Below, in pieces: positions 42,151-49,356 of a stretch of DNA of 49,356 nucleotides (positions are counted from its first letter, which is position 1; the number at the start of each line of letters is the position of its first letter). The notes beneath the pieces are model-generated. The model was given only the letters and a program-made list of their open reading frames with translations, was not told where the DNA came from and made no database searches. Source of the stretch: Kiritimatiellia bacterium (GTDB lineage Bacteria > Verrucomicrobiota > Kiritimatiellia > CAIQIC01 > Lenti-01). Location of the stretch: positions 1-49,356 of the forward strand of contig JAFXQI010000033.1 of NCBI GenBank assembly GCA_017527155.1. Direction: 5' to 3'. The position numbers were made by a program, and so were the translations under genes.

Positions 42151-43608
42151 TCAGGCCTCCGGGCTCTCCGGGGTGTCCGGCGCCTCCGGATTGTCCGGCG
42201 CCTCCGGCTTGGGCTTGCCGCCCGCGCCCGCGCCCTTGTCGTGGCTCGACCGGTACTTCAAGATCACCGGCACCCCCGCGAGCTCGAACGCATTGCGGAT
42301 CCGCCCCGTCAGGTACGTCTGGTACGACGGCGTGTTCAGCTCCGGCTTGTTCACGAAGAGCGTCACCCGCGGCGGCCGCGTCCCCGTCTGCGCCGCGTAG
42401 TAGAACTTCAGCTGCCGCCCGCCCTTCTGGACCGGCGGCAGCGTGTGGGCGAAGGCGTCGCGCAGCACCCGGTTCAGGACGCCCGTGGGCAGCTTCGTGT
42501 CCAGCCGCGACGCCAGCGCGTCGATCACCTCGAAACTGCGCCGCACGTGGTAGCCGCTCTTGGCCGACGCGAACACCACCGGGCAGTTCCCCAGAAAGAA
42601 CAACTCCTTCCGCAGCTGCTCCTCGTACTCCGCCGCGGGCACCTCCGTCCCGCGCGCCAGGTCCCACTTGTTGACCAGCACCACGCACGCCTTGTGCGCG
42701 TCGCGTATCTTCGCGGCGATCTTCTTCTCCTGGACCCCGGGCCCGCGCTCCGCGTCCAGCACCAGCACCACCAGGTCCGCCTCCTCGATGCCCCGCTCCG
42801 CGCGGAAGAGGCTGAACTTCTCCACCGAATCCTTCACCCGCCCCGCCTTGCGCATCCCGGCCGTGTCCACCAGCACGTAGCGCCGCGCGCCGCCCTCCGC
42901 CGATTCCAGCTCGAACGGCACCTCGATGCAGTCGCGCGTCGTGCCCGGCACGTCCGACACCACGAGCCGCTGCTGGCGCACCAGCCGGTTGATGTACGAC
43001 GACTTCCCCGCGTTCGGGCGCCCCACCACCACCACCCGCAGCGGACGCTCCCCCTCCGCCGCGGCGCCCCCCTCCGGCTCCTTCGGCAGATGCGGAAGCG
43101 CCATCTCCAGCAGCCCCTCGATGCCCCTCCCGTGCTCCGCCGACACCGCCGCGATCGGGTACCCCAGCACATGGAAATCCTCCGTCCGCTCGTCCAGCTC
43201 CGGCACGTCCGCCTTGTTGGCCGCGACGACCACCGGCCGGCCGCTGCGCCTGAGCAGGCGCGCCACCTCCACGTCCATCGGCTGGAGCCCCGCCTTGAGG
43301 TCCACGACGAGCACCACCGCCGCCGCGTCCTCGATGGCCACGCGCACCTGCGCCGCCGTGGCCGCCTGGAAGGCGTCCGACCCTTCCTTCGCGCCGTCCA
43401 TGAGCGCGAGACCGCCGGTGTCGATGACGCGAAACCGCTGACCGAGCCACTCCGCGGGCGCGACGAGCCGGTCGCGGGTGACGCCCTCCTCCGAGTGCAC
43501 GATGGCCATCCGCCGCCGGACCAGCCGGTTGAACAGCGCGGATTTCCCTACATTGGGCCGCCCCACGATCGCCAGCAGCCGCTCCCTGTTTGTCTTGATT
43601 TCTTCCAT
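42151..43608 (-). CDS. der: Ribosome biogenesis GTPase Der (EngA)
   Basis: A 485-residue double GTPase needed for 50S subunit maturation. First G domain: GRPNVGKS near 16, VTRDR, DTGG, NKAD. Second: GRPNAGKS near 198, TTRD, DTAG, NKWD. The KH-like C-terminal domain follows (FYYAAQTGTRPPRVTLFVNKPE, RSSHDKGAG). The tail is a low-complexity PEAPDNPEAPDTPESPEA, encoded by short GC repeats. It is upstream of the MATE gene with no gap. Confidence 0.96.
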   Translation of the reverse strand: MEEIKTNRERLLAIVGRPNVGKSALFNRLVRRRMAIVHSEEGVTRDRLVAPAEWLGQRFRVIDTGGLALMDGAKEGSDAFQAATAAQVRVAIEDAAAVVLVVDLKAGLQPMDVEVARLLRRSGRPVVVAANKADVPELDERTEDFHVLGYPIAAVSAEHGRGIEGLLEMALPHLPKEPEGGAAAEGERPLRVVVVGRPNAGKSSYINRLVRQQRLVVSDVPGTTRDCIEVPFELESAEGGARRYVLVDTAGMRKAGRVKDSVEKFSLFRAERGIEEADLVVLVLDAERGPGVQEKKIAAKIRDAHKACVVLVNKWDLARGTEVPAAEYEEQLRKELFFLGNCPVVFASAKSGYHVRRSFEVIDALASRLDTKLPTGVLNRVLRDAFAHTLPPVQKGGRQLKFYYAAQTGTRPPRVTLFVNKPELNTPSYQTYLTGRIRNAFELAGVPVILKYRSSHDKGAGAGGKPKPEAPDNPEAPDTPESPEA

Positions 43609-43673
43609 GGCCCCCCGATTCTCCCCGACCTCCCCCGAAAAAGCAAGCCCCGCCGCTCCCGCGCCCCGACCAC

Positions 43674-43740
43674 TCGCGATATCAAGGAAAACCCCTTTAT
43701 TTCCAGCCGGTTTTCTCCAGCTTTCCCTCCATGAATTTCC
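43674..43740 (-). repeat. Conserved intergenic element, copy upstream of der
   Basis: On the minus strand it reads ATTCATGGAGGG ... GTTTTCCTTGAT, then ATCGCGAGTGG, about 65 bases before the der start. It matches 2335-2400, which stands in the same orientation and distance relative to priA. The shared blocks are TTCATGG, GGAAAT, GTTTTCCTTGAT and TCGCGA. Confidence 0.55.
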
Positions 43741-43853
43741 AGGCCTCCCGCCCCCCGCAACCGGAGTGCCCCACCGCCCCTGAAACTTTTCCCGCTTGCC
43801 GTGCGACTGCTTTCCAATAACATTCCCCCCGTGAACCCCGAAAGGAGCCAGCC

Positions 43854-46800
43854 ATGACCTTCAAGCCCTTTGCCTCCGCCCTCCTCGCCCTCGCCGCCGC
43901 CATTCCCGCCGGCGCGCAGGACGAGCCCGCCGTGCGCCGTCCGCATCCCCTGCCGCCGCTGCCACCGCCCTCGATGCGCCTCGCCGACACCAACGCGACG
44001 CCGATGCAGACGCGCGAACTCTCCGTGGACGCCACCGTGCGCGGGCTGTACGCGACGGTCGAGACGACGCTCGTCTTCCACAACCCCAACGGGCGCATCC
44101 TCGAAGGCGAACTCGTCTTCCCGCTCCCCGACGGCGCCGCCGTCTGCGGCTACGCGCTGGACATCGACGGCCGCCTGATCGACGGCGTGGTGGTCCCCAA
44201 GGAGAAGGCGCGCGTAGCGTTCGAGACCGAGACGCGCCGCAACGTGGACCCGGGCCTCGTCGAGCACGTCAAGGGCAACCTCTACAAGACCCGCGTCTAT
44301 CCCCTCCCCGCCGGCGGCGACCGCACCGTCCGCCTCGCCTACACCACGCCCCTCGCCTTCGCCCCCGACGGCTCCGCCGCCCTCTCGCTCCCCATGCCGC
44401 GCACGCCGCTCGCGCGCCGCTCGGTCGCCATCGACGTCGTCCGCGCCGGCGAGACCCCGCCCGTGCTCGGCGGCCTCGGCGACGCCGCGTTCGCGCCCGT
44501 CGAATCCCGCTGGCACGTCGAAAAGTCCGAAGAGGACGTGACCCCGGCCGACGACCTCCTCGTCGCCCTCCCGGCCCTCCCCGCGCAGACCGCCGCGCTC
44601 GAAAAGGACGCCGACGGCGCCGTATGGTTCGCCCTCTCCGACCTCGTGCCCGCCGCCGCGGCCACCGCCTCCGCGACGGACGCCCCCGCCGCGCCCGCCG
44701 CCCGCACCGTCCTCTGGGACGCCTCCGCCTCGCGCGCGGACGCCGACCTCGAAAAAGAATACGCCCTCCTCGCCGCCCTCGGCGCCGCCGACCCCGCGCC
44801 CGCCTGGACGCTCATCGCCTTCCGCAACGAACCCGACCCCCCGCGCACCTTCGACACCGCCGAAGCCCTCATCGCCGCGCTGAAAGACATCCCCTATGAC
44901 GGTGGCACCGACTTCGCCCGCCTTGCCGCCGCCCTCCCCCCCGCGGCTGCCAACGGCACCGCGCCCGCCCTCCTCTTCACCGACGGCCTCGACACCCTCT
45001 CCGGCGCGCCCCTCGCCTTCGCCTCCGCCGCCGTAAAGCCGGTCGCCGTCGTCTCCCAGACCGAGGCCGACCGCGAATCCCTCCGCCAGGCCTGCGCCGG
45101 ACGCCTCCTCGACCTCCAGCTCCTGACCCCCGAGCAGGCCGTCGCCGCCCTGGCCGCCCCGGCGCGCACCGTCGCGGGCCTCGAAGGCACCGGCCTCGCG
45201 CAGGTACAAGGCATCGGCCAGCCCGCGTCCGGCATCGTGCGCATCCTCGGCCAGCTCACCGCGCCCGAGGCCGAAGTCCGCATCCGCTACTCCGACGGCG
45301 CCCTCTCCGCCCCCTACGCCCTCCGCGCCGCCGACGCCCGCGACGGCACCGTCCTCGCCACCGCCTGGGCCGCCTCCCGCGTACGGCAGCTCTCCCCGCG
45401 CGCCGACGACCACGCAGAAGAACTCCTCGCCCTCGGCCGCCGCCACGGACTCGTCTCCCCGGCCACCTCCCTCATCGTCCTCGACACCCTCGATCAGTGG
45501 GTCCGCCACGGCATCGAGCCCCCTGAAACCCTCCCCGAGATGCGCGCCGAATACAACCGCATCGTCCTCGCCAAGATCTCCCGCGACCCCGCCGACGCTC
45601 TCGAAGCCCACAAGACCCAGCTCGCCGCCCTCTGGAACGCCCGCGTCTCCTGGTGGAAAAACTACAAAAAAGACCTCCCCAAGAAACCCAAGGGCGAACC
45701 CTTCCTCCGCCGCATGCGCAACGCCCTCGTCGGCGACCGGATGCTCGCCCGCTCCGCCGGCGCCCCCGTCGACGGCATGGCCGCCCCCGAAGCCTTTGCC
45801 GGCGCCGCCGCCCCCGACGAAGAAATCGCCATGGAAATGGCCGAATCCGTCGCCTACGACATGCCCGCCCCCGCCGCCGCCCCCGCCGCCGCCCGCCAGC
45901 GCACCCCGTCCGCCTCCGCCAAGGCCTCCGGCACCCCCGCCGCCGCCCCGCGCGAGTCCGCCATCGCCATCAAACCCTGGTCCCCCGACACCCCCTACCT
46001 CAAGGCCATCCGCAAAGCCGCCCCCGACGCCGCCGACGCCGCCGCCCGCTACGCCGCCTACCTCGCCCAGCGCGCCGAGTGGTCCGCCTCGCCCGCCTTC
46101 TACCTCGACTGCGCCGACGCCTTCCTCAAGGACGGCCACGCCGCCTGCGGCATCCGCATCCTGACCAACCTCGCCGAACTGCGCATCGAAGACGTCCCCC
46201 TCCTGCGCGTCCTCGCCTGGCGCCTCCAGCAGGCGGGCGAACTCGACGCCGCCATCGTCCAGCTCCGCCGCATCGCCAAACTCCGCGCCGAAGAACCCCA
46301 ATCCTTCCGCGACCTCGCCCTCGCCCTCGCCGAGCGCGGCCGCCGCGACCGCACCCCCGCCGACATCCAGGAAGCCCTCGAACTCTTCCGGAAAGTCGCC
46401 TTCACCCCCTGGGCGCGCCACGCCGACTCCATCCCCCTCTTCGCCCTCGAAGAATTCAACGCCCTCGCCGCCTGGAGCAAATCCCAGACCTGGCCCGACG
46501 GCGCCGCCCCCGCCATCCCCGACATCCCCAAGGAATTCCGCCAGAACCTCGACACCGACCTGCGCATCGTCATGAGCTGGGACGCCGACGCCACCGACGT
46601 CGACCTCCACGTCGTCGAGCCCTCCGGCGAAGAAGCCTACTACGCCCACAACCGCACCAAGAAAGGCGGCCTCGTCTCCCGCGACATCACCGACGGCTAC
46701 GGCCCCGAAGAATACCTCATCAAGAAAGCCCTCGACGGCCCCTACGCCGTCAAAGCCCACTACTTCGGCAGCCACCAGCAGACCGTCACCGGCCCTGCGA

Positions 46801-47141
46801 CCGTCACCGCGACCGTCTTCACCGACTGGGGCCGCCCGACCCAGACCCAGCAAGTCCTGACCCTGCGCCTGGAGAAGACCAAAGACACCGTCGAAGTCGG
46901 CACCATCCGCTTCGGCAAACCATCCCCCACCGACCCGACCGCCCCAAACCCCTTCACGACCCTCCGCCCCGGCATGACCCGCGACGAAGTCGCCGCCGCC
47001 CTCTCCCCCCTCCTCCCCGACCCCGACGGCCTCTACCACCTCTCCTCCACCGCCTACCGCATCGAATACACCGAAGACGGCCACCTCCTCCGCGTCCTCT
47101 CCCTCCTCCCCTCCGGCGAACAAACCCTCCTCGTCCAGTAA
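43854..47141 (+). CDS. Secreted VIT/vWA protein with TPR and DUF2135 domains
   Basis: A 1095-residue exported protein. Signal peptide 1-21 (ALLALAAAIPAGAQ). VIT domain about 45-160 (LVFHNPNGRILEGELVFPLPDGA, KEKARVAFE). vWA-like domain with the MIDAS motif D289-A-S-A-S and LLFTDGLDTLSG. An Ala/Pro-rich stretch about 640-705, TPR-like helices about 745-840, DUF2135 about 900-1000 (VMSWDADATDVDLHVVEPSGEE), and a C-terminal BamE/SmpA-like LRPGMTRDEVAAAL segment. The function is unknown; such proteins often sit on the surface or in the periplasm and bind ligands through metal. Ribosome site AAAGGAG before 43854. Confidence 0.9.
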   Translation: MTFKPFASALLALAAAIPAGAQDEPAVRRPHPLPPLPPPSMRLADTNATPMQTRELSVDATVRGLYATVETTLVFHNPNGRILEGELVFPLPDGAAVCGYALDIDGRLIDGVVVPKEKARVAFETETRRNVDPGLVEHVKGNLYKTRVYPLPAGGDRTVRLAYTTPLAFAPDGSAALSLPMPRTPLARRSVAIDVVRAGETPPVLGGLGDAAFAPVESRWHVEKSEEDVTPADDLLVALPALPAQTAALEKDADGAVWFALSDLVPAAAATASATDAPAAPAARTVLWDASASRADADLEKEYALLAALGAADPAPAWTLIAFRNEPDPPRTFDTAEALIAALKDIPYDGGTDFARLAAALPPAAANGTAPALLFTDGLDTLSGAPLAFASAAVKPVAVVSQTEADRESLRQACAGRLLDLQLLTPEQAVAALAAPARTVAGLEGTGLAQVQGIGQPASGIVRILGQLTAPEAEVRIRYSDGALSAPYALRAADARDGTVLATAWAASRVRQLSPRADDHAEELLALGRRHGLVSPATSLIVLDTLDQWVRHGIEPPETLPEMRAEYNRIVLAKISRDPADALEAHKTQLAALWNARVSWWKNYKKDLPKKPKGEPFLRRMRNALVGDRMLARSAGAPVDGMAAPEAFAGAAAPDEEIAMEMAESVAYDMPAPAAAPAAARQRTPSASAKASGTPAAAPRESAIAIKPWSPDTPYLKAIRKAAPDAADAAARYAAYLAQRAEWSASPAFYLDCADAFLKDGHAACGIRILTNLAELRIEDVPLLRVLAWRLQQAGELDAAIVQLRRIAKLRAEEPQSFRDLALALAERGRRDRTPADIQEALELFRKVAFTPWARHADSIPLFALEEFNALAAWSKSQTWPDGAAPAIPDIPKEFRQNLDTDLRIVMSWDADATDVDLHVVEPSGEEAYYAHNRTKKGGLVSRDITDGYGPEEYLIKKALDGPYAVKAHYFGSHQQTVTGPATVTATVFTDWGRPTQTQQVLTLRLEKTKDTVEVGTIRFGKPSPTDPTAPNPFTTLRPGMTRDEVAAALSPLLPDPDGLYHLSSTAYRIEYTEDGHLLRVLSLLPSGEQTLLVQ

Positions 47142-47160
47142 CCCCCATCCCCCTCCTGAC

Positions 47161-47179
47161 GGCGGGCCGCCGGCCCGCC
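47161..47179. other. GC hairpin between the VIT gene and thiD
   Basis: GGCGGGCC pairs with GGCCCGCC around GCC (8-bp stem). It is followed by C-runs and then A-rich DNA holding the thiD ribosome site, not by T. It could slow read-through, but is not a typical terminator on plus. Confidence 0.4.
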
Positions 47180-47218
47180 GCCCCCTCCCCCCCCCAAAAA
47201 AAGAAAGGCTTCTCCCCC

Positions 47219-48067
47219 ATGTCCCCCATGCCCCCCCTCTCCTCCAAAACCTACCCCCGCGTCCTCAGCATCGCCGGCAGCGACTGCAGCGGCGGCGCTG
47301 GCATCCAGGCCGACATCAAGACCATCTCCGCCTGCGGCGCCTACGCCATGACCGCCGTCACCGCCGTCGTCGACGAAAACACCGTCGGCGTCACCGGCAT
47401 CTGGCCCGTGTCCCCCGACTTCGTGTGCGGCGAGATCCGCTCCTGCCTCGACGACATCGGCGCCGACGCCATCAAGATCGGCATGCTCGGCACCCCGGAC
47501 CTCGTCCGCGCCGTCGCCCGCCAGCTCGCCGATAGCGCCACCGGAATCCCCATCGTCCTCGACCCCGTCATGGTGGCCCAGAGCGGCGACCGCCTGGTCG
47601 GCGACGAAGCCGCGGCCGCCCTCGAGGATTCCCTGATCCCGATGGCCGCCGTCATCACCCCGAACCTCCCCGAAGCCTCCGCCCTGCTGGGACGCCCCAT
47701 CGCGCGCGCCGCCGACCTCGAACCCGCCGCCGAAGAACTCTGCCGCCGCTACGGCTGTGCCGCCGCCCTCATCAAGGGCGGCCACCTTGCCGAAGGCGAA
47801 GACAGCGACGACCTCCTCTACGAAGCCGCGACCGCCCGCTGCACCCCGTACCCCTCCGAACGCATCCCCACCATCAACAACCACGGCACCGGTTGCACCC
47901 TGTCCTCCGCCATCGCCGCCCACCTCGCCCTCGGCCATCCCCTTGCCGAAGCCGTCCGCCTGGCCAAGACCTACATCACGGAAGCCATCCGCGCCGGCGC
48001 CGCCTACCGCATCGGCAAGGGCCACGGCCCCGTCTGCCACTTCTGGAACTGGTGGGCCCGCCCCTGA
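47219..48067 (+). CDS. thiD: Hydroxymethylpyrimidine/phosphomethylpyrimidine kinase
   Basis: A 282-residue ribokinase-fold kinase that phosphorylates HMP and HMP-phosphate for thiamine synthesis. Signature blocks: VLSIAGSDCSGGAGIQADIKT, AVVDENTVGV, IKIGMLG, VLDPVMVAQSGD, ITPNLPEASALLG, IKGGH and HGTGCTLSSAIAAHLA. No ThiE is fused or adjacent. The ATG at 47219 follows AAAGG; a second ATG at 47228 is also possible. It is 77 bases after the VIT gene. Confidence 0.94.
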   Translation: MSPMPPLSSKTYPRVLSIAGSDCSGGAGIQADIKTISACGAYAMTAVTAVVDENTVGVTGIWPVSPDFVCGEIRSCLDDIGADAIKIGMLGTPDLVRAVARQLADSATGIPIVLDPVMVAQSGDRLVGDEAAAALEDSLIPMAAVITPNLPEASALLGRPIARAADLEPAAEELCRRYGCAAALIKGGHLAEGEDSDDLLYEAATARCTPYPSERIPTINNHGTGCTLSSAIAAHLALGHPLAEAVRLAKTYITEAIRAGAAYRIGKGHGPVCHFWNWWARP

Positions 48068-48126
48068 CGTCCGCACCGCTCCTCCACCGCCGCCCCCTTT
48101 CCGCTCAAGCAAACCCGGGTTGTTCC

Positions 48127-49146
48127 ATGCACAAGACGTTCTGGACGTGCGCGGCGCTGGCCGCGGCGATGGCGCTTCCGGCGGCCCCGGCGGCGGAAGG
48201 CGATGCGGAGCTCTCCGCCGAAACGTCGGAGGACGAATTCCGCTACGCCGGCGTTTTCCCCGACGGGGTCGGAACCGTCGCCTGCATTTCCCCCGCGTCG
48301 TATCCGGGGAATCCCAAGCACCGCCGGGGCGTGGAACTCCTGGAAAAAGCGGGGCTCGAGGTCAAGGTGTTGCCCCACGCCTTCGCCCGGCCGGAACCGG
48401 GGAAGAAATCCGCCCCGCTCGCGTACCGGCTGGAGGATTTCTACGCGGCATGGAACGACCCCGAGGTGGACATGATCGTCTGCATCCGCGGGGGCGGCGG
48501 CAGCGGGGAGCTGCTGGAGAACCTGGACTGGAGCCGGCTGGAAAAGCGCCCGGACCTGTACTTCCAGGGGTTCAGCGACATCACGCTGATTACCGGGGCG
48601 CTGCTGGCGAAGGGGTATGGCCATCCGGTCGCGGGCCCGATGGCGGGAGGCCTGCCGGGACTGCGGGCTCCCTACATCGCCGAAATGAAGGCGATGTACC
48701 ACGGGGAAGCGGTCGGCCCGTGCAAGGTGGAAACGCTCGTCGCCGGGAACTTTTCCGGGTTCCCGCTCACGGGGCACCTGAAGCGCCTGGTCACGCTCGC
48801 CAAGTCGGATTACCGCCCCGACGTCCGCGGACGGGTGGTTTTCATCGAGAGTGTGCGCTCCACGCCGGAAGGGATCCGGGAGCAGCTGCGGACGCTGGTC
48901 GAGCGCAAGTTCTTCGATGGCGCGGCGGGGGTGGTCTTCTGCCAATTCGTCAAGTGCGGCGAGAAGGAGGAGGTCGATGCCGTGCTGCGGGAGATGGCGC
49001 CGGAACTCGGCGTCCCGGTCTGCCGCGGATTCCCCTTCGGCCACTCGTCGCGGTGCGCGACCATCGACTTCCGCCGCCGGGTGGTGGTGGAGGACGGGAT
49101 GCTGACCTTCCCGCCAACCGCCCCATCCTCCCCCCGACTCCCGTAA
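48127..49146 (+). CDS. LD-carboxypeptidase (peptidase S66)
   Basis: A 339-residue exported S66 peptidase expected to cut the D-Ala from tetrapeptide stems during murein recycling. Signal peptide 1-22. ACISPAS opens the fold, the CIRGGGGSGELLENLD segment follows, and the catalytic triad is S150 (GFSDIT), E241 (FIESV) and H306 (FPFGHSS). Cytoplasmic LdcA lacks a signal peptide, so a periplasmic form is unusual but seen in other phyla. It has no strong ribosome site. Confidence 0.88.
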   Translation: MHKTFWTCAALAAAMALPAAPAAEGDAELSAETSEDEFRYAGVFPDGVGTVACISPASYPGNPKHRRGVELLEKAGLEVKVLPHAFARPEPGKKSAPLAYRLEDFYAAWNDPEVDMIVCIRGGGGSGELLENLDWSRLEKRPDLYFQGFSDITLITGALLAKGYGHPVAGPMAGGLPGLRAPYIAEMKAMYHGEAVGPCKVETLVAGNFSGFPLTGHLKRLVTLAKSDYRPDVRGRVVFIESVRSTPEGIREQLRTLVERKFFDGAAGVVFCQFVKCGEKEEVDAVLREMAPELGVPVCRGFPFGHSSRCATIDFRRRVVVEDGMLTFPPTAPSSPRLP

Positions 49147-49172
49147 ACTCCCCCGTTCCGCGGGCAATCCGG

Positions 49173-49213
49173 TTTTCCAACCATTGGAAAAATATTTTCC
49201 AATCATTGGAAAA
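49173..49213. repeat. Two 19-bp palindromes, 22-bp spacing
   Basis: TTTTCCAACCATTGGAAAA at 49173-49191 and TTTTCCAATCATTGGAAAA at 49195-49213, 22 bp apart centre to centre, in the convergent gap after the LD-carboxypeptidase gene. Confidence 0.9.
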
Positions 49214-49265
49214 CCTTCGTTCTTCGGGGATTTTAGTGGAACAGGAGGGATAGGGAGGGCAGGAG

Positions 49266-49356
49266 TCAGGCGGGGGCGGCACCTACGCGGACGAGGTCGG
49301 GCATCATGTCCAGCTTGCCGCAGTGGAAGAGGATGGACGTGCGCAGGTTCTTGAAG
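49266..49356 (-). CDS. C-terminal end of an unknown protein, cut by window edge
   Basis: On minus, an open frame enters from the right edge and ends at the TGA at 49268-49266. It reads FKNLRTSILFHCGKLD, then MMPDLVRVGAAPA. The codon use is like coding DNA of the region, but 29 residues are too few to name the family. Confidence 0.5.
   Translation of the reverse strand, partial: FKNLRTSILFHCGKLDMMPDLVRVGAAPA

Noticed and set aside
1-49356. tRNA, rRNA or prophage genes
   Set aside because: I found no cloverleaf-like segment with a CCA end or TTCRANY loop in the gaps, no rRNA-like conserved stretch, and no phage structural or integrase gene.

Overview
The window is very GC-rich and densely coded, and all recognisable genes are bacterial. 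Several traits point to an anaerobic, gut-type member of the Kiritimatiellota/Verrucomicrobiota (PVC) group: large secreted proteins combining BACON, InlB-type, Fn3-like, SUMF1 and papain domains; short intergenic palindromes of the form TTTTCCAAT-N-ATTGGAAAA; and an Hcp/ferredoxin/Crp-Fnr nitrosative-stress cluster. This assignment is inference from architecture and repeat style; no rRNA or other phylogenetic marker is present. I found no tRNA, rRNA, CRISPR array or transposase gene.

Left part (1-15.4 kb): an adenosine deaminase/solute-binding lipoprotein pair (minus) stands divergent from priA. Next comes a sulfur and thiol block. An Rrf2/IscR-like regulator is divergent from cysK, and the cysK promoter carries two near-identical inverted-repeat operators around a clear -35/-10 pair. 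metY follows, then a frameshifted, internally deleted DUF3034 remnant. A tight four-gene run follows: PLP-salvage kinase, glutamate-cysteine ligase, class II amidotransferase and a 1278-residue copper ATPase. The ATPase is fused to a second HMA domain, a TauE/SafE-like membrane domain and DUF2318. Together these genes could make cysteine and gamma-glutamylcysteine and move copper.

Middle (15.4-34 kb): a Fic protein; a promoter and signal peptide with no gene body behind it; and an Hcp operon (Fe-S protein, cupin, ferredoxin, hcp, DUF488) transcribed away from a Crp/Fnr regulator of HcpR type, with a 16-bp dyad in the shared intergenic region. Then come a second GCS2-type glutamate-cysteine ligase, an HD hydrolase, a surface protein lacking its 5' end, an AAA/DUF4143 ATPase, and one very large secreted cysteine peptidase gene split by a one-base frameshift from its beta-helix/SUMF1 end.

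Right part (34-49 kb): a repeat-rich 0.86-kb gap with a long inverted repeat, a VapBC-type toxin-antitoxin pair with a perfect 10-bp-arm operator, then mostly housekeeping genes: glycosyltransferase, ComM, RfbC, NadE with an apparently degenerate glutaminase domain, MATE exporter, Der, a VIT/vWA/DUF2135 secreted protein, ThiD and LD-carboxypeptidase. A gene on the minus strand is cut by the right edge.

The most unusual material is the noncoding DNA. It holds a dispersed hairpin repeat (core CCGCTTCGCGG, five copies), three clusters of 19-bp palindromes at fixed 22- or 30-31-bp spacing, a CTAG array with an exact 8-bp period, a 10-bp-period array between cysK and metY, and a conserved element (TTCATGG ... 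TCGCGA) upstream of priA and der.
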